Source of the DNA: Bugula neritina
Taxonomy: Eukaryota > Bryozoa > Gymnolaemata > Cheilostomatida > Bugulidae
Direction: 5' to 3'
DNA length: 60,000 nt
Assembly (NCBI GenBank): GCA_964035545.1
Contig: OZ037765.1
Location: 8,276,698-8,336,697, forward strand
Within the stretch, counting starts at the first letter, position 1, and each line of letters begins with the position of its first letter. Position numbers and translations under genes: made by a program. The notes beneath the pieces are model-generated. The model saw only the letters and a program-made list of their open reading frames with translations. It was not told the origin of the DNA and searched no databases. This document shows positions 1-17,850 of this stretch, in pieces.

Positions 1-233
1 ACTGAGAATATCTTAAATTTCACTCACAATCTTGTTTAAGTTTTTGCTATATTATTTCTTTGTGGGTGGCATGCGTGTTGTCTACTTGTGATTGTTTAGC
101 CTGTCAGCTAGCAAGCCTGTTATTATTAAAGTACGCATCAGTATGTCTTCGGAATATTGCTCAGTCCCCAGAGTTTATTGGTAAAAGTGGCTCTGTTAGA
201 TAAGCTAGGGCAGAAAGTCATGAACTGTTATAC

Positions 234-302
234 TTATCTTCTTAGTGATAATGAGGAAGAACTGCCTACTCTGCCATCTCGCAACGGTTTGGGTAGTGAG
301 TT
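234..302 (+). CDS. Possible CBL exon (uncertain borders)
   Basis: After a TAG acceptor-like site near 233 the sequence reads an acidic stretch followed by a proline motif (SDNEEELPTLPSRN) and then offers GT donors at about 287, 298 and 302. Acidic and proline-rich short exons are normal for the linker of CBL proteins, and the next clear CBL exons lie downstream on the same strand. All of its donors leave phase 1, whereas the next confirmed exon at 843 needs phase 2, so either a further exon in 300-842 was missed or this exon is not real. The frame is also open upstream to about 157. Confidence 0.3.
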
Positions 303-842
303 TCTACACTTCCTGATTTGTTATCTGTATTGTAAATTATTTTCATTATGCTTGGTTGTAGTTCAAGTTAGTTTTGGCATTCACTATTGCCCTAATATAT
401 TATTGTATGCTGCATGTGCAGGCACCTAGTGAAGTTTTAATCATGTAAAGGTATTTGTCTTATGAGTTATGTAACAATACTCTCATCTTCATTCAAACTC
501 TCCCTACAACCTTCAACTCATTATGCTATCATTCAACTTTTGAATCTATCAGAATAGTTTTCCAACTTTACACCAATTTAAAACAAACAATACTGTTTGC
601 ATTTTAAGCTAAGCACCATAACAATGTTTGGAGATTGGGCAATGAATTTTCATGACACGGAGGATATTTTAGCTTTTTGATGAATTGATCTCAACGTTTT
701 TCAAACATGTTCATTTTAAATATTGTTTATGTTTTCTTTTCGTATTTTATAATTTACTATCTCTGAATGTATTGTACATGTACTATCGTAGATGCAGCTT
801 AATTCCTGTAGTATTATTTGGCCACCTGCTTTGCTTTTTTAG

Positions 843-2599
843 ACACCCACTTTCTACTGGTGGCCCACCAGCATTATTGAATTCAGACCATCACAGTTCT
901 CATAGCAATAACCACAATGGTCACAACCACTTAATGTCCATTAGACAGCATGGTATGATTTACTTACCGTATCCAACATTGCATTTTGTGTAAGTGCTGG
1001 TCCAGCTCTCATTAGGAATTGTGCTGGTAATCAGGTATATAGTTTAGTGCCTGTTCCATGACTGTCCACATTTACTGGCACCATTACACAAGTAGTTGGT
1101 ATTTGCCATTTTGGTTTTTTGAAATTATGCCACTTGGCTCCAAAGTACACAAAATAAGTAAAGCTTTTTCTACTATCAAGTAGAAACATCTACCTGGTTA
1201 CTATTATTAGTAAATTGTGTCAATATTACTTGGTAACTACACAAAATTAATGTCCACTGTTTGTTCTGCATTATTGAAAGCTTGCATAAAATTACTATAA
1301 CATAAAGACCTGAAAAAGTGTATTAAGATCATAGAAAAATAATATTTTTTTATGATAATATCATTAATACTGTTATTTTTCTAACATATTTTTGCTGTTA
1401 GTTTTACTGTTATGATCGTGATTAGTACTACTAGAGCCATTACTATTATAAACTATGTATATATTACTGATTAGTATACCAAAAAACCAAGCACTGAGAA
1501 TACCATATAACCAATTTACTCAACCAATTAATTTCAGTATATTTGGTACCAGCTTGAGCAGCTCAGCACTACAAAGTGCGGCTTTTGTTGTCAATGGTCT
1601 GTGTAACTTTTTTTAAATCATTGTTTTCATTACTCCATATTTATTCAGTAGTTTTGTCCTCTTGTTTTTTATTATCCTTTTGTCCTTCTGCCCTTACGGT
1701 TTAAATATGTTTAATATAAATTTTAGTCTTCATTTTTGCTACTAGAAATGGGAATAATAAAGTCACTGTGAAGGTGATAGTGTTTCAAATCTCAGTACAG
1801 TTGCAGCACTAAACATGGCTAAAACAAGTAAAACTCTGCTTAATTGTTTGTCATGATTACTGATGGTCTAACTAACTATCACTGTATAAAATAAGTTTCT
1901 TCTGTCTTTGTGTTAGCCAATCACATGGGGTATGTTCTGTAACATGTTTATATTGACAGGAGGACCACATCTGCTCACACCAGACTGTGATCAATCAGAC
2001 GATATCCCTCCTCCTTTGCCGACATCTCGGCACAAGTCGTCAGACTCTAGGTAGACATTAGTTATATGTCCATAGACTATAACATGTGCATGTAAATTAG
2101 TATCTAACTATGGTTTAAAAGTCTTCTGACATATATTTTGTACCGTCGGTCAATTTAAGAGTTACTAAATCTGCCTGTAGTAAATATATATATACACATT
2201 AGAGAAATAATTCCAAACCCTTGTATGATCACATTTGTACATTTTATTGGTGCAATGAGTCCCCGTTATATTAGTGTAGCCTTGTTATCTGTAAACAATC
2301 TGATTTCTTTCTGAACTCTCTTCAGTTTGAGAGATCTGGATAGGTTTTGTTTGCTAATCTTTATCATCATCGCTTTTAACACTGTTTGTAGAGCGAATAC
2401 TTTAGATAGAAATCACGGCTTCTCAGCACATGCCGGCCACTCTTCAAGACAGAATGCGGGTGACAGTCACTTCAGCCATGAGATGGAGGTGCTGCTGAAA
2501 GAAGGCCATTCCTATGAGTCTGTCACGAAAGCTTTAGCCATCGTAGACAATGATATTGATAAGGCCAGACAGATTCTGCAGCAGTTTTCTTTGAGATAA
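843..2599 (+). CDS. CBL: E3 ubiquitin-protein ligase CBL-like, C-terminal exons (partial)
   Basis: Three exons join in phase: 843..952, 1960..2050 and 2392..2599 (TAA). The last exon encodes a C-terminal UBA domain (MEVLLKEGHSYESVTKALAI, then DNDIDKARQILQQF), which matches the position and pattern of the UBA helix bundle that closes CBL and CBL-B. The middle exon carries a polyproline SH3-ligand stretch (IPPPLPTSRHKSS). CBL ligases ubiquitinate activated receptor tyrosine kinases; the UBA mediates dimerisation and ubiquitin contact. The kinase-binding domain and RING finger would lie upstream, outside the window. Borders are TTTTAG|A, CATG|GTATGA, GACAG|GA, CTCTAG|GTAGAC and TTTGTAG|A. The ATG-like reading at 2327 lies in the intron before the true acceptor. 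The 110-bp exon is His/Ser/Asn-rich. A proline-rich UBA protein other than CBL is possible but less likely, because of the close match of the final helix. Confidence 0.72.
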
Positions 2600-4258
2600 T
2601 CATCTTTCTTAGATACCACTTTTTGTTATTCTTAACCCAAATATTTCCATTTTTGTTCCGTGAGAAAACTTATTTCACAATGGTTCCATACCAATTAATC
2701 CAGCATCGTATACTTATTACTGTTGAGTAAAAGTGTAGAGTTGATATTTCATGCTGAACTTGTGCAACGTAGGCGGAAAATTTTTTCACCAAGCTCTACA
2801 TTGTTTTGTGTAAGTTTTTTTAAAGTAATCGATATATACTAAAATATTTTTATAGTTAGTGCTAATGTTATTGTATTAAGTAACTGTGTTATCTACCTTT
2901 TTTCATGGTTCACACGTTAATATTATATTTTTAACCAACTTTTTGTTACATTTGATAGGTAAAATTCAGACAGATTTAGTAAATGCCTTAGTTTGCTGGA
3001 CAAACAAATGTATAATCAACTAACTTGTCAAATAACCAATGCCATGTTTACATTTAATTTTGTAGCACTCACATTTTAAGAGAGGGTGTTTTCTACATTT
3101 CACTCCACAATTCTAGATAAACAATACATTTTGTATACTAAAATTATTAAGCTATGATGCTTTATCAGTTGTTATTTTATTTTATAATTTCATATCATAG
3201 TAAGAAACAGTCATGCCAGAGTGGTGATAACCAGTACTTCCTCATCTAACATGACACTCTGTTGTGGACGTTGCTAACATCTGATCTGGTATCTGCTTGT
3301 AATTGCTCCTTTGTTATATAGCCTGCTTAATCTTAATCTTCAGTAAACTTTGTAGCTGTCTGCGATCCCCTTGTTGCTGGGGTTCTCGCAGGGTTTGCTA
3401 TTGTTTGTCAATAATTATAATGACTGACATTATAATGCAATATGACATTTTGTGTGCCTTGATTTTATAGTGAATTAGTCATCAAATAAGATGACTCTGG
3501 GTTGAGTAATTTTTTAAATTGGCCAAGTTTGAGGCATTTTTATGGAGATGCTCTAGGTTTTTATTGAGGAGGCAACTCCCTAATTAGGCATTTCTTCAAA
3601 TAATGAGGCGCAGCCAAAGAATATTACCAACTTATTTTAACTGCATTATGACAGAGAAACTATTAAAATAAAACGACTAAATAATAATACTGTATAGAAA
3701 GCAATTTTTATTCTCTCAACCACTCCATCTCATGGAAGCAATGATCCCGGTTCCGAATCAACATAAGCATTTTGTACTTGCAGTAGAATGAAGTAGCGTA
3801 GGTTGGAGTTAAGTGCCCTTGAAGCGAAAAACTGGCTCTAGAGTATCGTACCGTATCGAAGCAAATATTGCTTTGCATTTATATAGAACTAATACGAACT
3901 ACCACTTCGTCTATTTTATTGATTTTTCTAAATATTCTAAGAACTGCTAGAAACAGCACTAAGTTGGGGGTGACTAAGTACAGTATTTGTATATACATAA
4001 TTGCCCGATCTTCAAACCCCCAACTCTAAACTTGAGACCCCCGAACAACTGCTTTCGGGGACTACAAAGTCAGTGCTGCTTCAACCCAATTGCTGTTCTA
4101 GACGCAATAATCTTCTTCAGCTTGAGTTGTGCATTTACTGATTTAGAAATTCAAAGCTAAGTGATAACGATATTCATAATTCAGTAAGAACTTGGTACCA
4201 TTTTATCGTCTGAAACCTTTTCTATTGGAATAGCATAAATCTCGATCTGTGAGTCATA
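2600..4258 (+). other. CBL 3' UTR and intergenic space
   Basis: No coding potential is seen. AATAAA occurs at 3667-3672 but is far from the CBL stop, so the true polyadenylation site is unknown. At 3961-3979 and around 3998-4060 there are G-runs and C-runs that share a 19-bp core (17 matches) with 40325-40343, suggesting an old dispersed repeat. The 5' UTR of the G gamma gene must lie near 4100-4258. Confidence 0.5.
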
Positions 4259-6304
4259 ATGTCATCTGCGACTTTACAGTTCCAAAAACAAGTAGGCCAG
4301 CTTCAAGCTGAAGCAGCTTTGAATCGTATGAAATTATCTGATTCTTTGAAAGAGTGAGTTTGACTTGATATTTAATATTTATTCACCCTAGAAGTTGTAA
4401 ATAATAACTCAACAAGGTTATACTTATATGATTGTATTCATACTCACTATCAGTATGACCTTACTACACTATTAGTACTACTATTAGTATTACTATTAGT
4501 ATTAGAATTAGTAAAACTAAATCACTAAATGTAATGTTAATACTAACAGCAATAGTAATACTAATACTAATAGTAATAGTAATACTCATATTGTTAGTGT
4601 TAGTATTACTATTAGTATAAGTAAATTTAACACTAATAGTTATAGTATTACTAATAGTAATACTATTAGTATTAGTATTACTAATAGTAATACTTTAAAT
4701 ACTAATACTATTAGTATTACTATTAGTATTACTCTATTAGTATTGCTATTACTATAACTATTAGTATTAGTATTATTAAATACTAAATATAATACTAATA
4801 GTTACACTCTTATAGTGATAGTAGAGCTAAATACAATACTAATAGTAATGGTAATACTAATAGTGATAGTATTACACTATTACAGTATTAGTATTCCATT
4901 TACTATCACTATGACTATGTCTGTTAGCATTACATTTACTATCAGTATCAGTGTTGCTTTGAAATTGATGGTAAAATTATAATTGTAAATTGTTTAAGTT
5001 ATATTTAATTTTATAGTAATACTAATAATAATTTACTAATACTAATACTAATAGGAATACTAATACTATTAGTGTATTACTAATAGTATCAGTAATGCAT
5101 GATGATAATAAATATTTATATTTAATTATTGTTATTATCTAAGAGTAAGTGGTAGTCTATCACTGTGATTATAAACTCAAAAAACTCTTGCAATTTTATA
5201 GTCTCTATCCCTTGAGAGACCCCTGATAGAAATGTTTTTTTTAAAGCGGGCTAAAGACTTATTCATATGTGGCACAGAAGCAATAATGACTCGATTCTCT
5301 TCTTTACATCGTCAATGGCCTTTACTGGGTTTCGAACCCATGACTACATGTTTATTAAGCCAGTGTTCTAACCCCTAGACCACGGTTGCTCCCTGTGATT
5401 ATGAACTCAGTACTATAGCTATTTACTTGTAGTTTTAGTAATATTTATATTGGTAATGCCAATGCCCGATGATCTTACTATTCTTATCAATAGCTCAAGT
5501 TGGTGTTGTAGCCATATTGATATTCGTACTCGTACTGTTTCTGATACTGATCATCATATTCAGTAAGAGTATGAGTGCACACTGAGTAAGCACAACCCAA
5601 TATCATAGTGATAGTCATAGTTATAGAGCTTATCAAGTTCAACAATCAATATTTTGCATTTAATTTTTGTTGTTTTGCTTTTACACAGCATTCACACATA
5701 CACAAATTTGCATATCAGTAAAATGTGCTAATGCCACTTTTTACCATTGAGTCTTGTTATATGACTGTCAGCCCATTAGATACTTCAAAGTAAATAAACA
5801 GAGGAACATCACCTCTACAACTCATATAGAATGAACTTGATAAGCGCTAGAACTATGACTATCACTATATATTGGGTTGGGCATACTCAGTGTGCACTCA
5901 TACTCTTACTGAATATGATGTGCTTACTTTTTCCACTCCAGTTTAGAATAAGATATTAGGCCTATGCATAGTTTAGTTAATCTGGCTTGAAATATTTGCA
6001 TGCTATTTTCTTTTTAATTTTATAGCTACAGGTTAAAGGAAAAACTTAATTTACTAGATTTAGGTTATGTTGGTATGATTAAGTTTTAGCTGAATAACCG
6101 GTTATTGGTATTATGCTACTTACCAGTATGGCGCTGTCCTTTCAGCTTTGTTTAATTTCTGTTATCAACTAGTAGTATAATTTATATAATTGCTGCAGAA
6201 TGATGGACCATATTCAAAAATATGAAGCGGCTGATCCTTTTGTTGCTGGAATTGCCCAAAATGACAACCCATTCAAAGATCAGAAGGGATGCCTAATTCT
6301 CTAA
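4259..6304 (+). CDS. Guanine nucleotide-binding protein subunit gamma
   Basis: Two exons, 4259..4353 and 6199..6304, encode 66 residues, the usual length for a G gamma subunit (about 65-75). The strong donor GA|GTGAGT leaves phase 2 and the acceptor TGCTGCAG|A restores it. Residues 1-32 form the N-terminal helix (start MSSATLQFQKQVGQLQAEAA) that pairs with G beta in a coiled coil. Residues 33-42 (MMDHIQKYEA) match the conserved second helix. NPF at 53-55 and the C-terminal CLIL box follow. A CaaX box ending in Leu is normally geranylgeranylated, anchoring G beta-gamma at the plasma membrane. The intron position within the LKE/MM region is the common animal G gamma splice site. The 1.85-kb intron contains three repeat structures, listed separately. 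Which vertebrate GNG paralogue it corresponds to cannot be said. Confidence 0.93.
4440..5100. repeat. Degenerate hexamer array, TA-phased (array 1)
   Basis: About 650 bp in the G gamma intron is built from hexamers such as TAATAC, TAATAG, TATTAC and TATTAG. Read in triplets, most of it is A-N-T (ACT, AAT, AGT, ATT), a class that is its own reverse complement, so both strands show the same words. Sparse breaks occur near 4970-5010. It is not a simple microsatellite, because the variable bases keep switching. Similar arrays lie at 16640-16975 and 39395-40060. Confidence 0.8.
5163..5409 (-). mobile_element. tRNA-derived SINE, copy 1, with target site duplication
   Basis: Read on the minus strand, the element starts near 5392 with a tRNA-like head: box A (GTGGTCTAGGGGTTAGAAC) and, about 25 bases later, box B (GGGTTCGAAACCC), the two internal RNA polymerase III promoter boxes. 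A tRNA-unrelated body follows (GTGCCACATATGAATAAGTC, then a TTTAAAAAA run). It is flanked by a 17-bp direct repeat with one mismatch, 5163-5179 and 5393-5409 (ctgtgattat-a/g-aactca), which is the target duplication of LINE-driven insertion. The element body is about 213 bp. A second copy of the same family is at 21067-21268. The tRNA head resembles tRNA-Glu/Gly-type D-arm sequences, but the parent tRNA is not assigned. Confidence 0.88.
5552..5920. mobile_element. Foldback / MITE-like inverted repeat, 90-bp arms
   Basis: Left arm 5552-5641 (begins catcatattcagtaagag) is matched by the reverse complement of 5832-5920 with only a handful of differences over about 90 bp. The spacer is about 190 bp and has no reading frame. 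No clear target duplication was found at the ends. It sits in the G gamma intron just after SINE copy 1 and could form a long intronic RNA hairpin. The arms contain hexamer-array-like words, so it may have arisen from that sequence rather than from a known transposon. Confidence 0.75.
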
Positions 6305-7088
6305 AGGAGGTATGACATAAATTTCGTCTTCAGTTTTTGAAATTCTTTGTATATGCTAAATTATCTTGAAAACATTTATGTATCGACATGAAATTTCTTT
6401 TTTAGATCATCTGTTTTCAATCTAGTCCTAAATTTGAACACATTGTAACCCTGTAGTAAATGGTGAATCTCGAAGTGTCGCTAGCAGCTCTAAAGTGGGA
6501 AACTGTAATCATTTCATGTTTACAGAAGCTCTATATTGCTTTACAATTGCTTTATAAGTAATAGTCATCTTGTTTTACTGTTATAACATGTTTTATTTAA
6601 AAATATAAATGTTGATTTATTTATAATAGAAGTATTACAATAATAGAATGAATATTATACGGCTTTTAGAATGCCAGCTTTTTATTGCCACATAAGTCAG
6701 CAAGATTTTATGTATTAAATATATTCTGATTGTTGTCAATTCATCAGATGCTTCAATTAAATAATGAAAAATAAAAAATGAATGTTAAGAAAAAAAAACC
6801 TCTACTCCGATTGTTTTAAAATATTAAGCTGCTGTAGCTGAGAAATGTCTATGAATTTTGGTTTAGAGTGCAAGATTTAGATTTTGCAAAAACATCATTT
6901 ACGGGAGATTTTACTATCTACAACATAGGCCTCTTCAAATTTTTCTAACCTGCACTTACATTTGTTTAAAAAAAATCTAAATTCCAAAAAAGCTCAAATA
7001 CGAGTAATAAAGATAGTGAATGAATATGAAGTTTATAAATCACTAAAAAACAATATAAAATATACAGAATATCAAACTGGGAATGATA
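6305..7088. other. Convergent 3' UTRs of the G gamma gene and SH2D4
   Basis: The gap between the two stop codons is 784 bp. On the plus strand AATAAA is at 6770-6775; on the minus strand AATAAA is at 6681-6686 (TTTATT on plus). If both are used, the two transcripts overlap by roughly 100 bp at their 3' ends. No other feature is seen. Confidence 0.45.
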
Positions 7089-14395
<7,307 letters not shown>

Positions 14396-16639
14396 TCATA
14401 CAATAAAAATGGTTGCATCATCAACATATCTAAACTTCTATAATATCTTGTTACGATTCTGTTTATAGGACCGACTGGTAACAACTGGTTTTAAGAATCT
14501 CGTTTTATTTAAAACAAAGAATAAAGATAACCGTATTTGTGGAATTTATAATTATACTCTTTCAAGGTCAATGTATCAAAAAATTTATATAAAAATATGT
14601 AGTATTTTTACAAATCCTGCTATAATTCAATAAAGAAAAAGGTAAACATTTACAAGTGTGATGCTATAATAGTAAACTTTTAAGCGCCTGAACTAAGTTG
14701 AGATAGAAAAATGTTAGTTCAACTGCACAACTCTGTTTATATCTTCATCTTTCATTTCAACAGAAATGGTTTTACAAAAAGCATAACTTAAAAATCACCA
14801 ATTCAATAAAATAGCTACATGCAACATTATTTTATAAACAAGATTCATACTTACTAGTCTACGAAATGACAAGCAACAATATAAAGCTACTACCAACTAA
14901 ATCAACATATATCCACTAAACTGTATGCAATCAATTGGTGAGATAATGCTCTAATCATAATTTGGTATATGCTATCACCATATTGTCAAACAATAAACTT
15001 ATGGAATCCTCATAGATGTGTTAATAGGGTTGTTACAGAATAATCAAGAAGATAAAGAGCTTAGGAGATAATATTTAAGGTCAAATGATAAACTTGCACT
15101 AATAATTTTGAAGATTTACCCGAGAGTTACACTTTAACCAAAAACTTTGGATTCAAACGGAATGTAAAATTAAACATTTTACATGGCATAGTATAACATT
15201 ACCATATTATAAAATTTTCTGAATATTGAAAAATAATTCTAGTAGGCAACTAGTATATAAAACTATCCAGATTTAGTAAGAAGCTAATAAAGAACTGGAT
15301 TTATGAGTTATAATTAACTGTATTACAATTATTAACTTAATAAAAACCATTGCTCAAGCATAAAACTTAAAGTATGCCTTAATAACAAACTAAATGTCAA
15401 ATTAGCAACACATATCAACTTTATTAAAAAACAGGACAGTAATTTTGTAGCGTTTACCAAATTTGGCAATAATCATGATAATTCTCAATTTTGATAATAA
15501 ATTTGTAATAATATGCACAAAGTAGTTTTTAAAATTTTATCTTGCTTATGCTAAAACTTAGTGCACTAGTTGAATGGATATGCTACCTTTGTCTTTTTAT
15601 CACCTCTTTATTTACCAATTAGACTAACTTCAACTTGAGTTCAAATTCTGAGGCAAGAGCAAATAATTGATCTATCTCAATTTTAAATCTATATTTTTAC
15701 TATAACCTGCATCAAATGCAATGATACTGGTTATGATTAAAATAGCTATAATTATAGTAATACTACGATTGATTTCATGATTAGGATTATGGTACACAAT
15801 ATAAGAATGAATATATAAACTATTGCACTCAAAATTATAGTGATAGTCACTTAATAATAATAATGTATCAGTAAAATCACTTATTATTAAACTTGAACTT
15901 ATTAAAAATTAAATAAGCTAGTACTAGGCAATATGAGTATGACTACCATAATCACTATAAGTATCAGTCTGAGTATGATAGTGAGTGAGTATGGCCATCA
16001 ATATTAGTGAGGGTATTACTTTACTACAGTAAAATAAAAACTAATTTCATGACCATAGTTAGCCATTTGCATAGGATCTGGTCTAGATGTAAGCCATTGA
16101 CTACTGTGATTTTCATTGTCACTATCAGTATGAGTATCATTGTTATTACACCTTCACTTTGACATACTGTTGATAATCATAATTGTGATAGTATTAATGA
16201 TTGTAAAGTTGTAAATTGTTAAAGCTGAGTCTGTTATAATAAATGATTAACATTTTGAATCATATAGTTATTCTTACAATTACTGAGTAGCGAGTAACAC
16301 TAACTGCAACTAATCCTACACATACTGAAAGTGTAACTCTACTTATAGTTGTAAGCATAGCCACAGCTAGGAAAAGCATGTTCCACACTAGTTTTTTTGC
16401 CACAAACAATTCATGAGATGTGAGGAGAATATAATGACTAATTACCAAACAGCAAGTGCTGTTACAAATGCTAACCCTGGTCTAATATAAGTTGTTACTA
16501 GAGGCTTCCCTATGGCTATAGCCATTCCAGCTGCTGCGGAAGTTCTACCTCAACTAAGGTAAAGCCCATAAGTCATAACTTCAAGTTGAAGCGTTGAATT
16601 AAAATAAAAATAAAAATACATAGCCTACTCATTCTCATA

Positions 16640-16975
16640 GTCATACGACTACTCTGACTCTGAGTAATAGTAGGCATACACTTAGAGTTAGTCTTACTCT
16701 TACTCTTAGAGTTACACTTACTGTGTATGTTGGTGACTTACTGTTAGTGTTACACTTACACTTGCAGTAACTGTAATACTAATACTAATAGTAATACTCA
16801 CACCATTAAACTTAAAGTAAGTGACAGTGACATTGTAAGTCTAAGTTGCTGTTACTGCTAGTAACACTTACACTGTGCTAGACTTAGTGCTAGTGTTCAA
16901 GACTAAGAGTAAGAGTTAGCTTTAGATTAGGAGTAAGACTAACTGAGAGTGAGTAACAGTAACTCTACTTCTAGT
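16640..16975. repeat. Degenerate hexamer array, TA-phased (array 2)
   Basis: Runs such as TTACAC TTACAC, TAATAC TAATAC TAATAG and TAAGAG show a 6-bp period with a fixed TA and alternating S/W positions, mixing a unit with its reverse complement. It has the same style as the arrays at 4440-5100 and 39395-40060 but is more GC-containing. Confidence 0.65.
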
Positions 16976-16977
16976 CT

Positions 16978-17140
16978 AGGAGCAAATAGTAATTATATTT
17001 ATAGTATATTGACCTTACTGGCTTACACCTTGACTTGCTCTAACTCTAAGACCTGAGTAAGTCAAAGTCAAAGTGTAACTGTAACTCAAACTGTAAGCCA
17101 GTAAGGTCAATTTACTATAATCACTATTTGCTCCTATTAC
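16978..17140. repeat. Inverted repeat (foldback), ~50-bp arms
   Basis: Left arm 16978-17028 (begins ggagcaaatagtaattat, ends ttactggcttaca) pairs with the reverse complement of about 17092-17140 with few mismatches. The spacer of about 60 bp is made of TCAAAG/CTAACT-type words that could extend the stem imperfectly. It directly abuts hexamer array 2, from which it may have grown. Confidence 0.7.
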
Positions 17141-17628
17141 CTATGATAATATTAAACAATGTTTAATAATTTATAATGATATTTACATTAAAAGTAATTA
17201 TATTGGTAAGCATTTTAATAATTAACACTATCTAAATCTTCGTATTTAATTTTATGTTTAATATGCCATGATAATGCCCATGATGATCATCCTACTACTC
17301 GGATGATTATTGCTCTGTGTTCCGGCTTGTAAATACTATATAGCACGTCCGTTCAAGAAAACTGTTATCCGAATATATCTATAGATTTAAAAATATTGTC
17401 ATCTGTGGTACACAGTTTAACTGAGACAACTCAAATATTTATTTTTTGTTCAGCGACAGCGTTTGCTTATTTATAGAGTAGATAACCCCATAATAATATT
17501 CAGTTCATCCTAAAACATTCTTAGCCATTGAACTATAATACCTTTATAGTTTATAGGTTATAGTTTCAGTTCAGTGTTCTTAGCTTTGTGGAAAGCCGAT
17601 AAGAGTTATCAATAGCGATGCACTATTC

Positions 17629-17850
17629 CGGAGGTAGACAACTTCTTTTGCCTGATGCCAAGTTCAGAAGTCAGCCAAAACAAAGGGCCACATGACTGTA
17701 CACATATTAATTTTTATTATCATAAAGTAATTTGTCACCAAACTTATACTGTGCTTATAACAGCTTTTACTCATTTTAGCATTAAAAGGGCCACTGAAAA
17801 ATGGACAAAGGGCCACAGGTGGCCCTGGTATTCCCAGTTGCCCACCCCTG
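17629..17850. mobile_element. Non-autonomous hAT-like element (MITE)
   Basis: The right end, read on the minus strand, starts CAGGGGTGGGCAACT and continues with a GGGCCAC-rich subterminal region, the typical terminus of Charlie/hAT-type elements. The left end (17629-17643) is the matching inverted repeat with 11 of 15 bases conserved. The flanking 8-mers cactattc (17621-17628) and cactatat (17851-17858) agree at 6 of 8 positions, fitting the 8-bp target duplication of hAT transposases. The element is only 222 bp and has no transposase. Several GGGCCAC motifs (17687, 17788, 17810) repeat inside. The open frame running through 17655-17900 is chance. Confidence 0.8.

Noticed and set aside
5310-5395. 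A functional tRNA gene
   Set aside because: Box A and box B are present but the acceptor and anticodon stems do not pair well, and the sequence continues into a SINE body shared with the copy at 21067.
16260-16448. Hydrophobic 62-codon minus-strand frame
   Set aside because: No neighbouring exons, no splice context, and its Val/Ser/Thr repeats follow the low-complexity DNA there.
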